From Myxococcales bacterium (GTDB lineage Bacteria > Myxococcota_A > Polyangia > Polyangiales > Polyangiaceae): a DNA stretch of 64,000 bases. The stretch is from positions 1 through 64,000 of the forward strand of contig SXNL01000328.1 in the NCBI GenBank assembly GCA_005777185.1. The letters are read 5' to 3'. The notes under the pieces were generated by a model, which saw only the letters and a program-made list of their open reading frames with translations, was not told where the DNA came from and searched no databases. The translations under genes and the position numbers were made by a program. Numbering within the stretch: the stretch's first letter is position 1; every line of letters starts with the position of its first letter. Shown here one piece after another: positions 1-8,917 of the stretch.

Positions 1-160
1 AGGGGAGAGGGGGCACGTGAACGGGAGAATCGCCTCTCGCAGGGTCTCCCGGTTCAGTCGTGCGTTCTCGAGGCGAACAACGCGGACGCCACGGCGCGCG
101 AGGATCGTCGTGCGCCTCGCATCCCGTTCGGCCCGCTCGAGGGAGGCCGGGAGGGTGAGG
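1..160 (-). pseudogene. Possible C-terminal piece of a DUF559-type (VSR-like endonuclease fold) protein, runs off the left edge
   Basis: Read leftwards, one frame stays open to the window edge and gives a segment around ERAERDARRT and GVRVVRLENARL. This resembles the C-terminal end of DUF559 proteins, where an Arg/Asp-rich helix is followed by a G-(F/Y/V)-x-V-x-R strand and a closing helix. The upstream part of such a domain (the core strands with the acidic residues) is not present: the frame instead runs into the palindromic repeat at 184-241 with no recognisable start. It therefore looks like a 5'-truncated remnant or a gene disrupted by the repeat. The match is by eye and short (about 45 residues), so the family assignment is tentative. 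Confidence 0.35.
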
Positions 161-183
161 TCGGGGCTCCCGGAACCTCTTCG

Positions 184-241
184 TCTCCCCCTGAGCGCGC
201 GTAGCGCGCGATTTGGGGGAGACCGACGCGCGCAGCGCGTC
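184..241. repeat. Two adjacent GC-rich perfect palindromes (REP/MITE-like element)
   Basis: The first hairpin has arms TCTCCCCC (184-191) and GGGGGAGA (215-222), with an inner GCGCGC/GCGCGC stem (195-200 and 204-209) around a GTA loop. The second has arms GACGCGC (225-231) and GCGCGTC (235-241) around a GCA loop. The element lies 57 nt downstream of the stop of the VWA gene at 298 (which reads leftwards), so it could act as a terminator or mRNA-stabilising structure. The paired-hairpin layout also resembles interspersed palindromic repeats. No T-run follows on either strand. Confidence 0.6.
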
Positions 242-297
242 GAGTGGGGGCACCCCTTCTCTTGCGCTGGATCGCGCCTAACCCATCGGCATTGGCG

Positions 298-1515
298 CTA
301 GGCGTGGCGCCGTCGCGCGTCGCCACGCGACAGGTGCTGCACCGCCTCGCCGAGGCCGTCGAGCGTCATGTGGAACATCGGGTACACCTTGCCGATGGCC
401 TCGCAGGTGCCGCCTCGCCAGTACGAGGGTGGATCCGGGTTGAGCCACGCCGACTTGGTGAACCGGTCGTGGATCGTCGTGAGCCACGCGAGGCCCGTCG
501 ACGCCTCGCGCGTCCCGGCTGCGCCGCTCGCGTAGTACTCCCAGTCGCCCGCGCCGAGGAGCTCCGCGGGGTGCATGGCGGCGTCGCCGACGACGACGAG
601 CTTGAACTCGGGCGTGCACGCGTCGAGGACCTCGTGCACGGGGGTAGCCTCCTGGAAGCGCTCGGACTCGTAGAGGCGCCCGTAGATGCAGTTGTGGAAG
701 TAATACGTCTTCAGCGTGCGGATGTTCGACGCCTTCTTCGCGGCCGAGAACAAGCGTGACACGAGGTGCGCGTGCGGGTCCATCGAGCCGCCCACGTCCA
801 TGAGGAGCAGCACCTTCACGTTCGACCGGCGCGGCGGCCGCATCACGATCTCGAGCTCGCCCGCGTTCTTCCCGGTCTTCTCGATCGTCGCGTCGAGATC
901 GAGCTCCTCCTCGGCGCCCTCGCGCTGGAACTTGCGGAGCTTGCGGAGGGCGACCTCGATCTGCCGCACGTCGAGCACGACGTCGGATCGATACGGCCGG
1001 TAACGGCGAGCGTCCGCGATCCCCATCGCGCTACGGCCACCGCCCCTGGCGCCCACGCGGAGGCCGCTCGGGTGGACGCCGCGCTGGCCGAACGGGCTCG
1101 TCCCGCCCGTGCCGATCCAGCGGTTGCCCCCGTCGTGGCGCTCCTTCTGCTCGCGCATGCGCTCCTCGAACAGGCGCCGAAGCTCCTCCATGTCGAGCGA
1201 CTCGAGCGCGGCGCGATCCTCGGGGGAGAGCTCGAGCTGGTTCCTGGGATCGTCCAGCCACTCGGCGAGCTCGTCGAGCATCTCGAGCTTCACACGCTCG
1301 ATGCCGCGGAAGTGGGCTGAAAACGCCTCGTCGAAGGCGTCCAGATCGCTCTCCTTGTGGACGCAGAGCGCGCGCGCCACGTGGTAGAACCCCGTGAGCG
1401 AGCTCTCGTGGAGGCCTGTGCCGAGCGCCGTCGCGAGCGCGATCGCCTCCTGCGCGCCCACCTTGATCTTGCGCGCGCGGAGCTCGTAGAGGAACGGGAC
1501 GAACGAGGCGCTCAT
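298..1515 (-). CDS. VWA-domain protein, CoxE-like family (405 aa)
   Basis: This is a cytoplasmic-looking protein with an N-terminal helical region and a C-terminal von Willebrand A domain starting near residue 233. The MIDAS loop reads [13 protein letters not shown] (D240, G242, S244). It is a DxGxS variant of the usual DxSxS, so metal binding may be altered, although I believe this form also occurs in COG3825-type VWA proteins. Such proteins usually work with MoxR-type AAA ATPases, but none is in this window. The start at 1515 was chosen over an ATG 21 nt upstream because the family N-terminus begins at [12 protein letters not shown]. It is the last gene of a leftward three-gene operon and overlaps the transglutaminase gene by 4 nt. 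The exact role is unknown. Confidence 0.8.
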   Translation of the reverse strand: MSASFVPFLYELRARKIKVGAQEAIALATALGTGLHESSLTGFYHVARALCVHKESDLDAFDEAFSAHFRGIERVKLEMLDELAEWLDDPRNQLELSPEDRAALESLDMEELRRLFEERMREQKERHDGGNRWIGTGGTSPFGQRGVHPSGLRVGARGGGRSAMGIADARRYRPYRSDVVLDVRQIEVALRKLRKFQREGAEEELDLDATIEKTGKNAGELEIVMRPPRRSNVKVLLLMDVGGSMDPHAHLVSRLFSAAKKASNIRTLKTYYFHNCIYGRLYESERFQEATPVHEVLDACTPEFKLVVVGDAAMHPAELLGAGDWEYYASGAAGTREASTGLAWLTTIHDRFTKSAWLNPDPPSYWRGGTCEAIGKVYPMFHMTLDGLGEAVQHLSRGDARRRHA

Positions 1516-3200
1516 GGCGAGACCCCCGCACCGCACCGCGTATCGCCGCGGGTGCGCGCGACGATCTCGTACGCGCCGAGCGTCATGGACGAGGGAAGCA
1601 CGATCGACCCCTCGTACGCGCCCTTGTCGTCGGTGGCAAGCGCGCCGACGGAGACCTCGCTACCCCTTCCAGGGCGAAGCGCGATGTCGACCATCACGTG
1701 CGCACAGGGCTCGCGCTCGGCGGTGACCTCGCCCTTCACGTGCAGCGGCATGCCGCGGCGGACCTGTCCGTCGACGAGGACGACCGTGAGCTTCGCGCGC
1801 GGGCGATCGTCGGCCTGTCCGTCGTCGGCGTCCCGCTGTGGACCGCGTGGAGAGGGTCTGTCGCCCCTCCCTTCGGGCGAGGCGTTCGGGCCGCCCGACG
1901 ACATGACCCCGCCGGAGGAGGTCGGACCGGCGGACGCCACCGCCGACGGCGACGCCAGCCCGCCGCTGCCGTTCGCCGTGTCCCCCGCCTTCTCGCGCTG
2001 CTCCTGGCGGGTGCGGTCGGCCATCTCGGATCCGCGCGTCGAGCCCGACGGCCACCGGAACGGATCCGCGGGCGGCTGGTACGGCGTGTTCGTCGACTCC
2101 GCGTCGCGCAGCGTTCGCCCTGCGCCGCCCAGGTCGATGCGCCGCCACGCGTGCCCGTCGAAGACCTCGACCCATGCGTGCGCCTCGTTCGTGATCACGC
2201 GCGTGGGGATGCCGAGCGACATCGCCGTGACGAAGAAGGCGAACGACCGGTGCCGGCACACTCCCTTCTTCGAGAGCGCGAGATCGAGGTAGATGTCGCG
2301 GCTCGGCGGCGGCCCCTCGTCGGCGTCGGCGAAGCCGCGGAAGTAGGCGACCAGCTTCGCGACGGCCTCGCGCGGCGGATCCCGGCGCGACACGCCGATC
2401 TGCGTCTTCACCTGCTCCGCGGCGCGGAGCGCGTTCGGGGGGAGCGTGACCGGCAACACGCCGAGCTCGGCCCACGAGGGGCTGCCGAAGTCTCCGCCGA
2501 ACGCGGCGCGCGGGATGGCGATCTCCATGACGACGCGGACGCGCGAGGACTGCTCGCCCATGACGAACCAGTTGTCGGCGCCGTCCTTCACGAACCGCAC
2601 CGTGACGTCGGCGCTGCCCACGCCCGCGCGCGCCCGGAGGATGCGCGCACCCGGGCCCACCGACGGGATCCGTACGGGCTTCAGGGCCGCGAGATCGACG
2701 ACCATGTCACCGTAGAACGACTCCTCTCCGTCGCCGGGGCGCGTCCCGGCAACCGGGAGGATGTGGACCCCCTTGTCGCGCACCGAGAGCGTGTACGCCG
2801 CGTCCACGGCGTCGTACGCGTTGAGGCGCTTGAAGGGCGCGGTGGAGGGCGTGAACGGCTCGTCGTAGGGGAGCGTGTCGGGGCGCCGCGTGTCGCGGTC
2901 GGGCTGGAAGGTCGCGTCGGGGGCCGCCGACCGATCGGGCACCGCGTCGCGCTTGGCGCCGGCGGGCGGGATGGCACGCCGCGGATCCGGCGCGGGCACG
3001 GTGCCGCTCCGCGTGTCGATCGCCGCAGGGAGGTCGCCGTCGAGGGAGAGCGAGAGGGCGATGTCCTCGCGGGGATCCGGCGGGATGGGCTCGTGCAGCA
3101 CGAACGTGTTCCTCGCGCGCGCGGGCGGACCGGCGAACAGGAGCGCGAGGGCGGGGGCGAGGAGCAGCGCGCGCGCGCCCGATCGCACCCGACCGCCCAT
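1512..3200 (-). CDS. Exported transglutaminase-like protein with C-terminal Ig-like domain (562 aa)
   Basis: An N-terminal signal peptide (residues 1-30, ending near PARAR) is followed by a long N-terminal region and a transglutaminase-like core at about 290-370. The Cys-His-Asp triad is visible as C315 (KKGVCRHRS), H341 (NEAHAWVEV) and D356 (RRIDLGG). A Ser/Gly/Pro-rich linker (about 400-465) leads to a C-terminal beta-sandwich-like domain (about 468-550). Family members act as transglutaminases or as peptidases. Location in the periplasm or on the surface is inferred from the signal. The start at 3200 follows the lipoprotein stop by 2 nt; upstream in-frame codons are low-complexity and were not used. 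Its VWA and YXWGXW neighbours suggest an envelope function. Confidence 0.8.
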   Translation of the reverse strand: MGGRVRSGARALLLAPALALLFAGPPARARNTFVLHEPIPPDPREDIALSLSLDGDLPAAIDTRSGTVPAPDPRRAIPPAGAKRDAVPDRSAAPDATFQPDRDTRRPDTLPYDEPFTPSTAPFKRLNAYDAVDAAYTLSVRDKGVHILPVAGTRPGDGEESFYGDMVVDLAALKPVRIPSVGPGARILRARAGVGSADVTVRFVKDGADNWFVMGEQSSRVRVVMEIAIPRAAFGGDFGSPSWAELGVLPVTLPPNALRAAEQVKTQIGVSRRDPPREAVAKLVAYFRGFADADEGPPPSRDIYLDLALSKKGVCRHRSFAFFVTAMSLGIPTRVITNEAHAWVEVFDGHAWRRIDLGGAGRTLRDAESTNTPYQPPADPFRWPSGSTRGSEMADRTRQEQREKAGDTANGSGGLASPSAVASAGPTSSGGVMSSGGPNASPEGRGDRPSPRGPQRDADDGQADDRPRAKLTVVLVDGQVRRGMPLHVKGEVTAEREPCAHVMVDIALRPGRGSEVSVGALATDDKGAYEGSIVLPSSMTLGAYEIVARTRGDTRCGAGVSP

Positions 3201-3202
3201 CG

Positions 3203-3568
3203 TCAGCGGACCGCGTGCGCGCTCGGCCTGCGCGGATCGGGCGGGCCGTCCCCCCGCTGCCACTGGCCTGGCTGGTAGTAGTGCGCGCCCTCGCGAGACG
3301 AGTACCGCGGCCGAGCCCACACCGCGCCGGGAGGGGGCGTCTCCCAGTGACCGATGATCCACGTGTACTGGGAGCCGGTCCAGTGCCAGTAACCACCCAC
3401 CCAGACGGCGTCCGCGGATGGGGGCGCCGGTGGGTGCTCCTGCACGGCAGAGGGGGGCGGGCCCGCGACGACGTACCCGCGCGTGGGCGCGGCGGGCTCG
3501 GTCGCGACGCAGGCCGGGAGGGCGAGGACGAAGGCGATCGTGGCGGCGAGGAGGCAGAGGCGGTTCAT
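3203..3568 (-). CDS. YXWGXW-repeat-type lipoprotein (121 aa)
   Basis: The N-terminus MNRLCLLAATIAFVLALPAC is a lipoprotein signal with Cys20. The rest carries aromatic repeats such as VWVGGYWHWTG, YTWIIGHWE and HYYQPGQWQRG, typical of the small YXWGXW (BBP7-like) surface lipoproteins. The function of the family is unknown. It is the first gene of the leftward operon with the transglutaminase-like and VWA genes. The 223-nt region to the divergent hydrolase gene at 3792 must hold its promoter, but no clear -10 was recognised on this strand. Confidence 0.75.
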   Translation of the reverse strand: MNRLCLLAATIAFVLALPACVATEPAAPTRGYVVAGPPPSAVQEHPPAPPSADAVWVGGYWHWTGSQYTWIIGHWETPPPGAVWARPRYSSREGAHYYQPGQWQRGDGPPDPRRPSAHAVR

Positions 3569-3774
3569 GGGATCGGTGTCGCGCGGTGGAACGAAACGAC
3601 AACGCTCGCGTTCAGCGTATCGCTTCCTGGCAGAGGATCGAGGAGGGCGGCTGGTTTCTTTCACGTGGTACGCATGGAAACGGCACTTCTGCCGCCGGGG
3701 TGCAATTTTCCCGTTCGCGGGGATCGGAGGCCGAGGCCGACGGGGCCGCCGTTGCAGGGTCCCGGCTGGCGGGC

Positions 3775-3780
3775 TAGAGT
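3775..3780 (+). promoter_or_regulatory. Candidate -10 (TAGAGT) for the hydrolase operon
   Basis: TAGAGT ends 11 nt before the ATG at 3792, which would leave a leader of only a few nucleotides. There is no Shine-Dalgarno sequence before the ATG. The pattern recurs at other starts in the window. Confidence 0.35.
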
Positions 3781-3791
3781 TCGTCGGACAG

Positions 3792-4973
3792 ATGGGCGTG
3801 AATTTCCGCGGAATTCCCCTGCTGGGGCTCGGACTCGGGCTCGTTTTCGGGCTCGGGGGATGCGGGTCGTCCACGGCGCCCTCGGCCGCCCAGGCGTCGG
3901 CGGCGGATGGCGGGTCGACCTCCGTGGCCAGGATCGCGACCCCGACCGGCGATCCCCTGACGTGGGCGGTCGATGCCGTCGGCCCGTTCAACGTGGGCCA
4001 CCGCGTCCTCGACGTGACCTACACGCCGCCCGGAGGCCTGCCGTCGCGCACCATCCCGGTCGACCTCTTCTACCCGACGCTCGACGCCGACGGGGAGCAC
4101 CCGCGGTACAAGAAGCTCTTCGCCGACAAGGACGTGCTCGAGAACGCCTCCGTCGCGGCGCCCATCGACCCCAAGGGGTACCCGGTCCACGTGTACTCGC
4201 ACGGCTCGTCGGGGTTCGGCGGCACCTCGAGCGACATGGCGCACTGGTTCGTGTCGCACGGATGGGTGTATATTGCACCCAACCACGTCGGCAACACGCT
4301 CGGGGATCCGGAGGGGAAGCGGCCGCTCACGATGTCCGTTCTCCGCTCGACCGACGTGAGCGCCGCGCTCGACGCGGTCGAGAAGCTCACGGCGCCCGAC
4401 CTCCTCGCGGGGAAGCTGCGCACGAAGCGGGTGCTCCTCTCGGGCCACAGCTTCGGCGCGTTCACGGTGTGGATCTCATCGGGGGCGACCGTGGACGGCG
4501 CCGTGCTGCAGGCGCGCTGCAACGCGGGCGACTTCACGGCGTGCCGACCGGAGGACATCGCCGCCCTCGTGAAGGGCCTCGCCGATCCGCGCGTCGTTGC
4601 GACGATCCCGATGGCGGGCGGAGCCGCCGAGTTCATCACCGACTACGACGCGCCGAAGAAGCCGGTGCTCCTCATGAGCGGGAGCGACGACGTCTCGGGC
4701 GGCCCGATCTTCGACAAGGTCCAGACGCTGGACCTCACCTGGATCGAGTTCACGGGCGGGTGCCATCAGCTCTTCGCGCTCGGGGGCTGCGCGAACTTCG
4801 ACGAGAAGCTCGGCTGGAAGCTCACGAACACGTGGGCGCTCGCGTGGGGCCGGCGGTTCGTGCTCGGAGACGGCGGGGACGCCGTGATGAAGATCGCCAC
4901 CGGCGCCACGTCCCTCTCCGACAAGATCAAGCTGAAGAAGAAGGGCACGTTGAGCCCGCCAGGAGGGCCATGA
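3792..4973 (+). CDS. Alpha/beta-hydrolase lipoprotein, PAF-acetylhydrolase-like (393 aa)
   Basis: The signal ends in the lipobox LGGC (Cys24), so the protein is probably anchored to a membrane. The body is an alpha/beta hydrolase related to platelet-activating-factor acetylhydrolase/dienelactone hydrolase types: an oxyanion region VYSHGSSGFGG (near 134-144), the nucleophile elbow LLSGHSFGAF with S220, a candidate acid in the LLMSGSDD segment, and a late His in TGGCHQLFALGG. The substrate is unknown; an ester is likely. It is the first gene of a four-gene operon and overlaps the next gene (ATGA). The longer open frame upstream has poor coding character and was not used. Confidence 0.8.
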   Translation: MGVNFRGIPLLGLGLGLVFGLGGCGSSTAPSAAQASAADGGSTSVARIATPTGDPLTWAVDAVGPFNVGHRVLDVTYTPPGGLPSRTIPVDLFYPTLDADGEHPRYKKLFADKDVLENASVAAPIDPKGYPVHVYSHGSSGFGGTSSDMAHWFVSHGWVYIAPNHVGNTLGDPEGKRPLTMSVLRSTDVSAALDAVEKLTAPDLLAGKLRTKRVLLSGHSFGAFTVWISSGATVDGAVLQARCNAGDFTACRPEDIAALVKGLADPRVVATIPMAGGAAEFITDYDAPKKPVLLMSGSDDVSGGPIFDKVQTLDLTWIEFTGGCHQLFALGGCANFDEKLGWKLTNTWALAWGRRFVLGDGGDAVMKIATGATSLSDKIKLKKKGTLSPPGGP

Positions 4974-6634
4974 TGAAGTCGTCCGGGCAAGCACCCAGAG
5001 GCGCACGCGCGCTGATCGCCACGACACTCTTCGTGGCGTCCGTCGCCTCCACCGCGTGCAAGAGCCACGAGTCCTCGGCGCCCGCGCCGGTGCCAACAGG
5101 CCCCGTGGGCAGCGCGCTCGCCTCCCCCACGGGCGCGCAACGGCTCACGCGCTCGCAGTACGCGGCGTCGATCCGCGACATCTTCGGCCCGGAGGTGGTG
5201 GTCCCGAGCGCGATCGAGCCGGACGTGGCGACCGACGGGTTCGAGTCCGTCGGCGCGACGAACAGCACCGTCTCGGCGCGTGGCGTCGAGCAGTACGAGA
5301 TGGCGGGCCTCGCGATCGGGAACCAGATCGTCAACGACGAGAAGCTCCGCGGGCGCATCCTGAAGTGCAGGCCCGCCGCCTTCGACGACGCCGCGTGCGC
5401 GCGCGACGTCGTGTCGCTGGTCGGCGCGAAGGTCTTTCGCCGCCCGCTCACCGACGCGGAGACGAAGGCCCTCACCGACATCATCACCCTCACCGGCCGC
5501 TCGCTCGCGTCGTTCGAGAAGGGCCTGGCGTACGGGATCTCGCGGATGCTCCAGTCCCCGATGTTCCTGTACCGGCCCTCCGTGGGTGAGCCCGATCCGG
5601 AGCACGCTGGACAGAAGCGCTACACGGGGTTCGAGCTCGCGACGCGCCTCTCGTACTTCCTGTGGGACAGCACGCCGGACGACGCGCTCCTGGACGCGGC
5701 GAGGACCGGCAAGCTTGGCGGCTACGAGGGCCTCGACGCGGAGGTGACGCGCATGCTCGCGTCCCCCAGGGCGCGGGACGGGCTGCGCGCGTTCGTACGG
5801 CAGTGGCTCCGCCTGGGCGAGCTCGACCTGATCCAGAAGGACTCGAAGCTCTTCACGACGTACACAGCGGAGCTCGGCCCGATGGCGCGCGAGGAGACGC
5901 TGCGCGTGTTCGAGGATCTCGTCTTCGAGCGGGACGCCGACGTGCGGGAGGTCATGCTCACCCGGCGCACGTTCGTGACGCCGAAGCTCGCCTCGATGTA
6001 CCAGGTGATGGCGCCGTCGGCGACGGGGTTCGCGCCGATCGAGCTGCCTGCGGACGGCAAGCGGAGGGGGCTCCTCGGGCAGGTGTCGTTCCTCGCGCTC
6101 TACGCGCACCCGACCTCGTCGTCGGCCACGCTCCGCGGGAAGTTCGTGCGCGAGAAGCTCCTCTGCGTCACGATCCCGCCGCCGCCGGTGAACCTCAACA
6201 CCGCGCTCCCGGAGCCGACGGACACCGCGAAGACGCTGCGCGAGCGCGTGAAGATCCACTTCACCAACCCGGACTGCGCGGGGTGCCACTCGATGACCGA
6301 TCCCATCGGGCTCGGCCTCGAGAACTTCGACGGCATCGGGCGCGAGCGGACGAAGGAGAACGGCGTCGTCATCGACCCCACGGGCAAGCTGGACGGCGTC
6401 GACTTCGACGGCCCCCTCACGCTCGCGCAGGCCATCCACGACCACCCCCGCTTCGCGCCGTGCATCACGCGGAGGGCGTACCAGTTCGCCACGGGCACCA
6501 CACCCCAGCCCCTCGAGGAGCCGACCTTGACGGCCCTGAACGAGCGCTTCGTCGCGGCCGGGTACCGCCTGAAGCCCCTCCTCCGGGCCATCGCAACGAG
6601 CCCCGCCTTCCGCACCAAGGGAGCTCCGCACTGA
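4970..6634 (+). CDS. DUF1587/1595/1592/1588/1585 protein with c-type heme motif (554 aa)
   Basis: The order of recognisable modules is DUF1587 (about 57-110), DUF1595 (about 130-200), DUF1592 (about 215-345), DUF1588 (about 360-460) and DUF1585 (C-terminus). C436-AGC-H440 is a covalent heme attachment motif followed by the typical DPIGLGLENFD. The N-terminus is a signal peptide ending in STAC, a weak lipobox. The family is abundant in Planctomycetes and Myxococcota and is generally paired with DUF1552, as here. Its biochemical function is not established; the heme implies redox activity outside the cytoplasm. The start ATG lies in an ATGA overlap preceded by AGGAGGG. Confidence 0.9.
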   Translation: MMKSSGQAPRGARALIATTLFVASVASTACKSHESSAPAPVPTGPVGSALASPTGAQRLTRSQYAASIRDIFGPEVVVPSAIEPDVATDGFESVGATNSTVSARGVEQYEMAGLAIGNQIVNDEKLRGRILKCRPAAFDDAACARDVVSLVGAKVFRRPLTDAETKALTDIITLTGRSLASFEKGLAYGISRMLQSPMFLYRPSVGEPDPEHAGQKRYTGFELATRLSYFLWDSTPDDALLDAARTGKLGGYEGLDAEVTRMLASPRARDGLRAFVRQWLRLGELDLIQKDSKLFTTYTAELGPMAREETLRVFEDLVFERDADVREVMLTRRTFVTPKLASMYQVMAPSATGFAPIELPADGKRRGLLGQVSFLALYAHPTSSSATLRGKFVREKLLCVTIPPPPVNLNTALPEPTDTAKTLRERVKIHFTNPDCAGCHSMTDPIGLGLENFDGIGRERTKENGVVIDPTGKLDGVDFDGPLTLAQAIHDHPRFAPCITRRAYQFATGTTPQPLEEPTLTALNERFVAAGYRLKPLLRAIATSPAFRTKGAPH

Positions 6635-6635
6635 C

Positions 6636-7955
6636 ATGAAGACCAAGATCCACCGGCGAACGCTGCTCCGCGGCCTCATCTCGGGTGCGGCCGTCACGAT
6701 CGGCCTGCCCTTCCTGGAGATCTTCGGCCACGAGAAGCGCGCCTCCGCCGCGCCCGACGGCCTTCCCAAGCGGTTCGGCATCTTCTTCTGGGGCAACGGG
6801 GTGCTCCCCGACCAGTGGGTCCCCGCGCAGACGGGTACGTCGTACGCGCTCTCGCCGACGCTGAAGATCCTGGAGCCGCACCAGGCCAAGATCTCCGTCG
6901 TGAGCAACATGAAGGTCCCCGGCGTGAACGCCGTCCCGCACTGGTCCGGACCGATCGGGCTCCTGTCCGGCGCCCCCCCGCTCGCGAGCGATCCCGGCGA
7001 GTTCTCGCGCCCGACCCTCGACCAGGTCATCGCCGAGGGGGTCGGCGCCGACTCGCGCTTCCGTTCGATCGAGGCCGCCGTACAGCCCGGCGCGATGGGG
7101 ATCTCGCGCAACGGCCCCAACAGCCAGAACCCCGCCGAGAGCTCTCCCGCCGCCCTCTTCGCGCGCGTGTTCGGCCCCGAGTTCGTGAAGCCCGGCTCGA
7201 CGCCCATCGCGAACCCGACCCTCGACGTTCGCAAGAGCATCCTCGACGCCGTCACCTCCGACGCGAGGGCGCTGCAGGGCGTCCTCGGCGCGACCGACAA
7301 GCAGCGGCTCGAGCAGCACCTCGACGGCGTGCGCGCCCTCGAGCGCCGCATCCAGAAGCTGAAGGAGACCCCGCCCAACCTCGCCGCGTGCAACGTCCCC
7401 ACGCCGCCCAAGCCCGACTACCCTGCGAACGCGGGCCGGCCGCCGATGAGCGAGATCTCCCGCGCGATGGTCGACATCCTGGCCATGACGCTCGCCTGCG
7501 ATCAGACGCGCGTGTTCAGCCTCTGGTTCACGCACCCGGTGAACAACACGCTGTTCGCGGGGGCGCCGGCCGGCCACCACCAGCTCACGCACGACGAGCC
7601 GGGCGCGCAGCCCGAGGTGGGCAAGATCCTGGGGCAGATCATGACCGAGCTCGCGTACCTGCTCTCGGCGTTCGATGCCGTGAAGGAGGGGGACGGCACG
7701 CTGCTCGATCACTGCGCGATCCTCTGTACGAGCGACGTCAACTACGGGCGCCAGCACACGCTGGACGACTTCCCCATCGTGCTCGCGGGCTCGTGCAATG
7801 GCGCGCTCAAGACAGGCCAGCACTACCGCGCCCCGAGCCCCGACAACACGAGCAAGATCGGCCTCTCGCTGGCGCGCGCGATGGGGATGACGATGGAGTC
7901 CTTCGGCGTCGGGGACGCGAAGGCCACGACCGGCCTGTCGGCGATCGAGGTGTGA
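6636..7955 (+). CDS. Tat-exported DUF1552 protein (439 aa)
   Basis: The N-terminus contains HRRTLLRG followed by a hydrophobic stretch (GLISGAAVTIGLPFLEIF), a twin-arginine signal consistent with export of a folded, possibly cofactor-bearing protein. The remainder matches DUF1552: FFWGNGVLPDQW near the start, the central REISRAMVDIL-like helix (here SEISRAMVDILAMTLACDQTR), and the closing CAILCTSDVNYGRQH and VLAGSCNGALK segments. The gene starts one nt after the stop of the DUF1592 gene. The two families are nearly always adjacent in genomes and are believed to act together in an unknown extracytoplasmic process. Confidence 0.9.
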   Translation: MKTKIHRRTLLRGLISGAAVTIGLPFLEIFGHEKRASAAPDGLPKRFGIFFWGNGVLPDQWVPAQTGTSYALSPTLKILEPHQAKISVVSNMKVPGVNAVPHWSGPIGLLSGAPPLASDPGEFSRPTLDQVIAEGVGADSRFRSIEAAVQPGAMGISRNGPNSQNPAESSPAALFARVFGPEFVKPGSTPIANPTLDVRKSILDAVTSDARALQGVLGATDKQRLEQHLDGVRALERRIQKLKETPPNLAACNVPTPPKPDYPANAGRPPMSEISRAMVDILAMTLACDQTRVFSLWFTHPVNNTLFAGAPAGHHQLTHDEPGAQPEVGKILGQIMTELAYLLSAFDAVKEGDGTLLDHCAILCTSDVNYGRQHTLDDFPIVLAGSCNGALKTGQHYRAPSPDNTSKIGLSLARAMGMTMESFGVGDAKATTGLSAIEV

Positions 7956-7956
7956 G

Positions 7957-8820
7957 ATGAGAGGCGCTCTCCTTCCCTCCGCGATCCTCCTCGCCGCCCT
8001 CCCTTCGTGCTCCTCGTCGTCCTCGGCGACGCCCGACCCGACGTGCGAGCCCGGGCCGAACAAGACCTGGGTCATCAGCGCGCTCTCCTTCACACGCGAG
8101 AACCCCGTGGGCGTCTCTCCCGGTTTCGACCTGGACCACTCGGTCTCGCGCACGCCCGAGGAGCTGTCGTGCGGCAAGCTCGATCTCACAGGCCCCGACG
8201 GCACGCCCGGCGTCGACAACCAGCTCGCGCGCGTCATCCCTCTCGTCGAGCAGCAGGTCGGCAACGCGATCGACGGCATCATCCAGGGCGCGATCAACGA
8301 CGGTCGCCTCACCATCGCGCTCGATCTCCTCAACGTGAACCACGCCGTCGACGACCGCTGCGTCGACATCGAGGTCAAGCTCGGGCAGGGCAAGCCCTCG
8401 CTCGGCACGGACGGGACGCTCGAGGCCTACCAGACGTACGACGCACGGAAGGAAGGCCAGCTCCTCAGCCCCGGCAAGGGGGGCAAGTTCGAGAAGGGCG
8501 TGTTCACGATCGGCCCGTTTCCGCTGCGCATCCCGATCGCGATCTTCGACGTGAGCTTCACGATCTTCATCCGTGACGCCCTGATCCGCTTCAAGCTCGA
8601 CGACGACGGCAACGCGGAGGGGCTCCTCGGCGGGGGCATCTCCATCGAGGAGGTCGCCGACGGCGTGAAGAACGGCGCGGGCGTCGCGCCGCTCATCCCG
8701 CAGATCAAGGCGGTGGGGACCCTGTACGCGGACATGGGATACGATCCGAACATCGGGAAGTGCTCGCTGGTGTCTGCCGCGCTCGCGTTCAAGGCGCGCC
8801 CGGCGTTCATCCGGCGTTGA
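7957..8820 (+). CDS. Lipoprotein of unknown function (287 aa)
   Basis: The N-terminus MRGALLPSAILLAALPSCSS is a lipoprotein signal (Cys18). The mature part has no domain I recognise. It alternates short beta-type segments with conserved-looking Asp and Gly (for example TFIRDALIRFKLDDDGNAEG) and has a Cys pair (Cys at CEPGPNK and DRCVDIEV) that could form a disulfide. It starts one nt after the DUF1552 stop and is the last gene of the operon, so it probably supports the same envelope system. It is followed by a hairpin and then a convergent gene. Confidence 0.75.
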   Translation: MRGALLPSAILLAALPSCSSSSSATPDPTCEPGPNKTWVISALSFTRENPVGVSPGFDLDHSVSRTPEELSCGKLDLTGPDGTPGVDNQLARVIPLVEQQVGNAIDGIIQGAINDGRLTIALDLLNVNHAVDDRCVDIEVKLGQGKPSLGTDGTLEAYQTYDARKEGQLLSPGKGGKFEKGVFTIGPFPLRIPIAIFDVSFTIFIRDALIRFKLDDDGNAEGLLGGGISIEEVADGVKNGAGVAPLIPQIKAVGTLYADMGYDPNIGKCSLVSAALAFKARPAFIRR

Positions 8821-8877
8821 GCCCGGTCCCGCGCGCGGCGCACGGCGGGCTCGAGCGACGCGGACCCGAGGAGAGGT

Positions 8878-8906
8878 CCCTCGCGCTCGCGCCGGCGTCG
8901 CGAGGG
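8878..8906. terminator. Hairpin between convergent genes
   Basis: An 8-bp perfect stem CCCTCGCG (8878-8885) / CGCGAGGG (8899-8906) with a 13-nt loop lies in the 97-nt gap between two convergent genes. There is no T-run, so a role as a bidirectional terminator is only plausible. Confidence 0.4.
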
Positions 8907-8917
8907 GCGGTCGGCGC

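Noticed and set aside
1357-3278. Long plus-strand frames opposite the VWA and transglutaminase genes
   Set aside because: They are GC-driven shadows rich in Arg, with no start context; the minus-strand frames carry clear domains and motifs.
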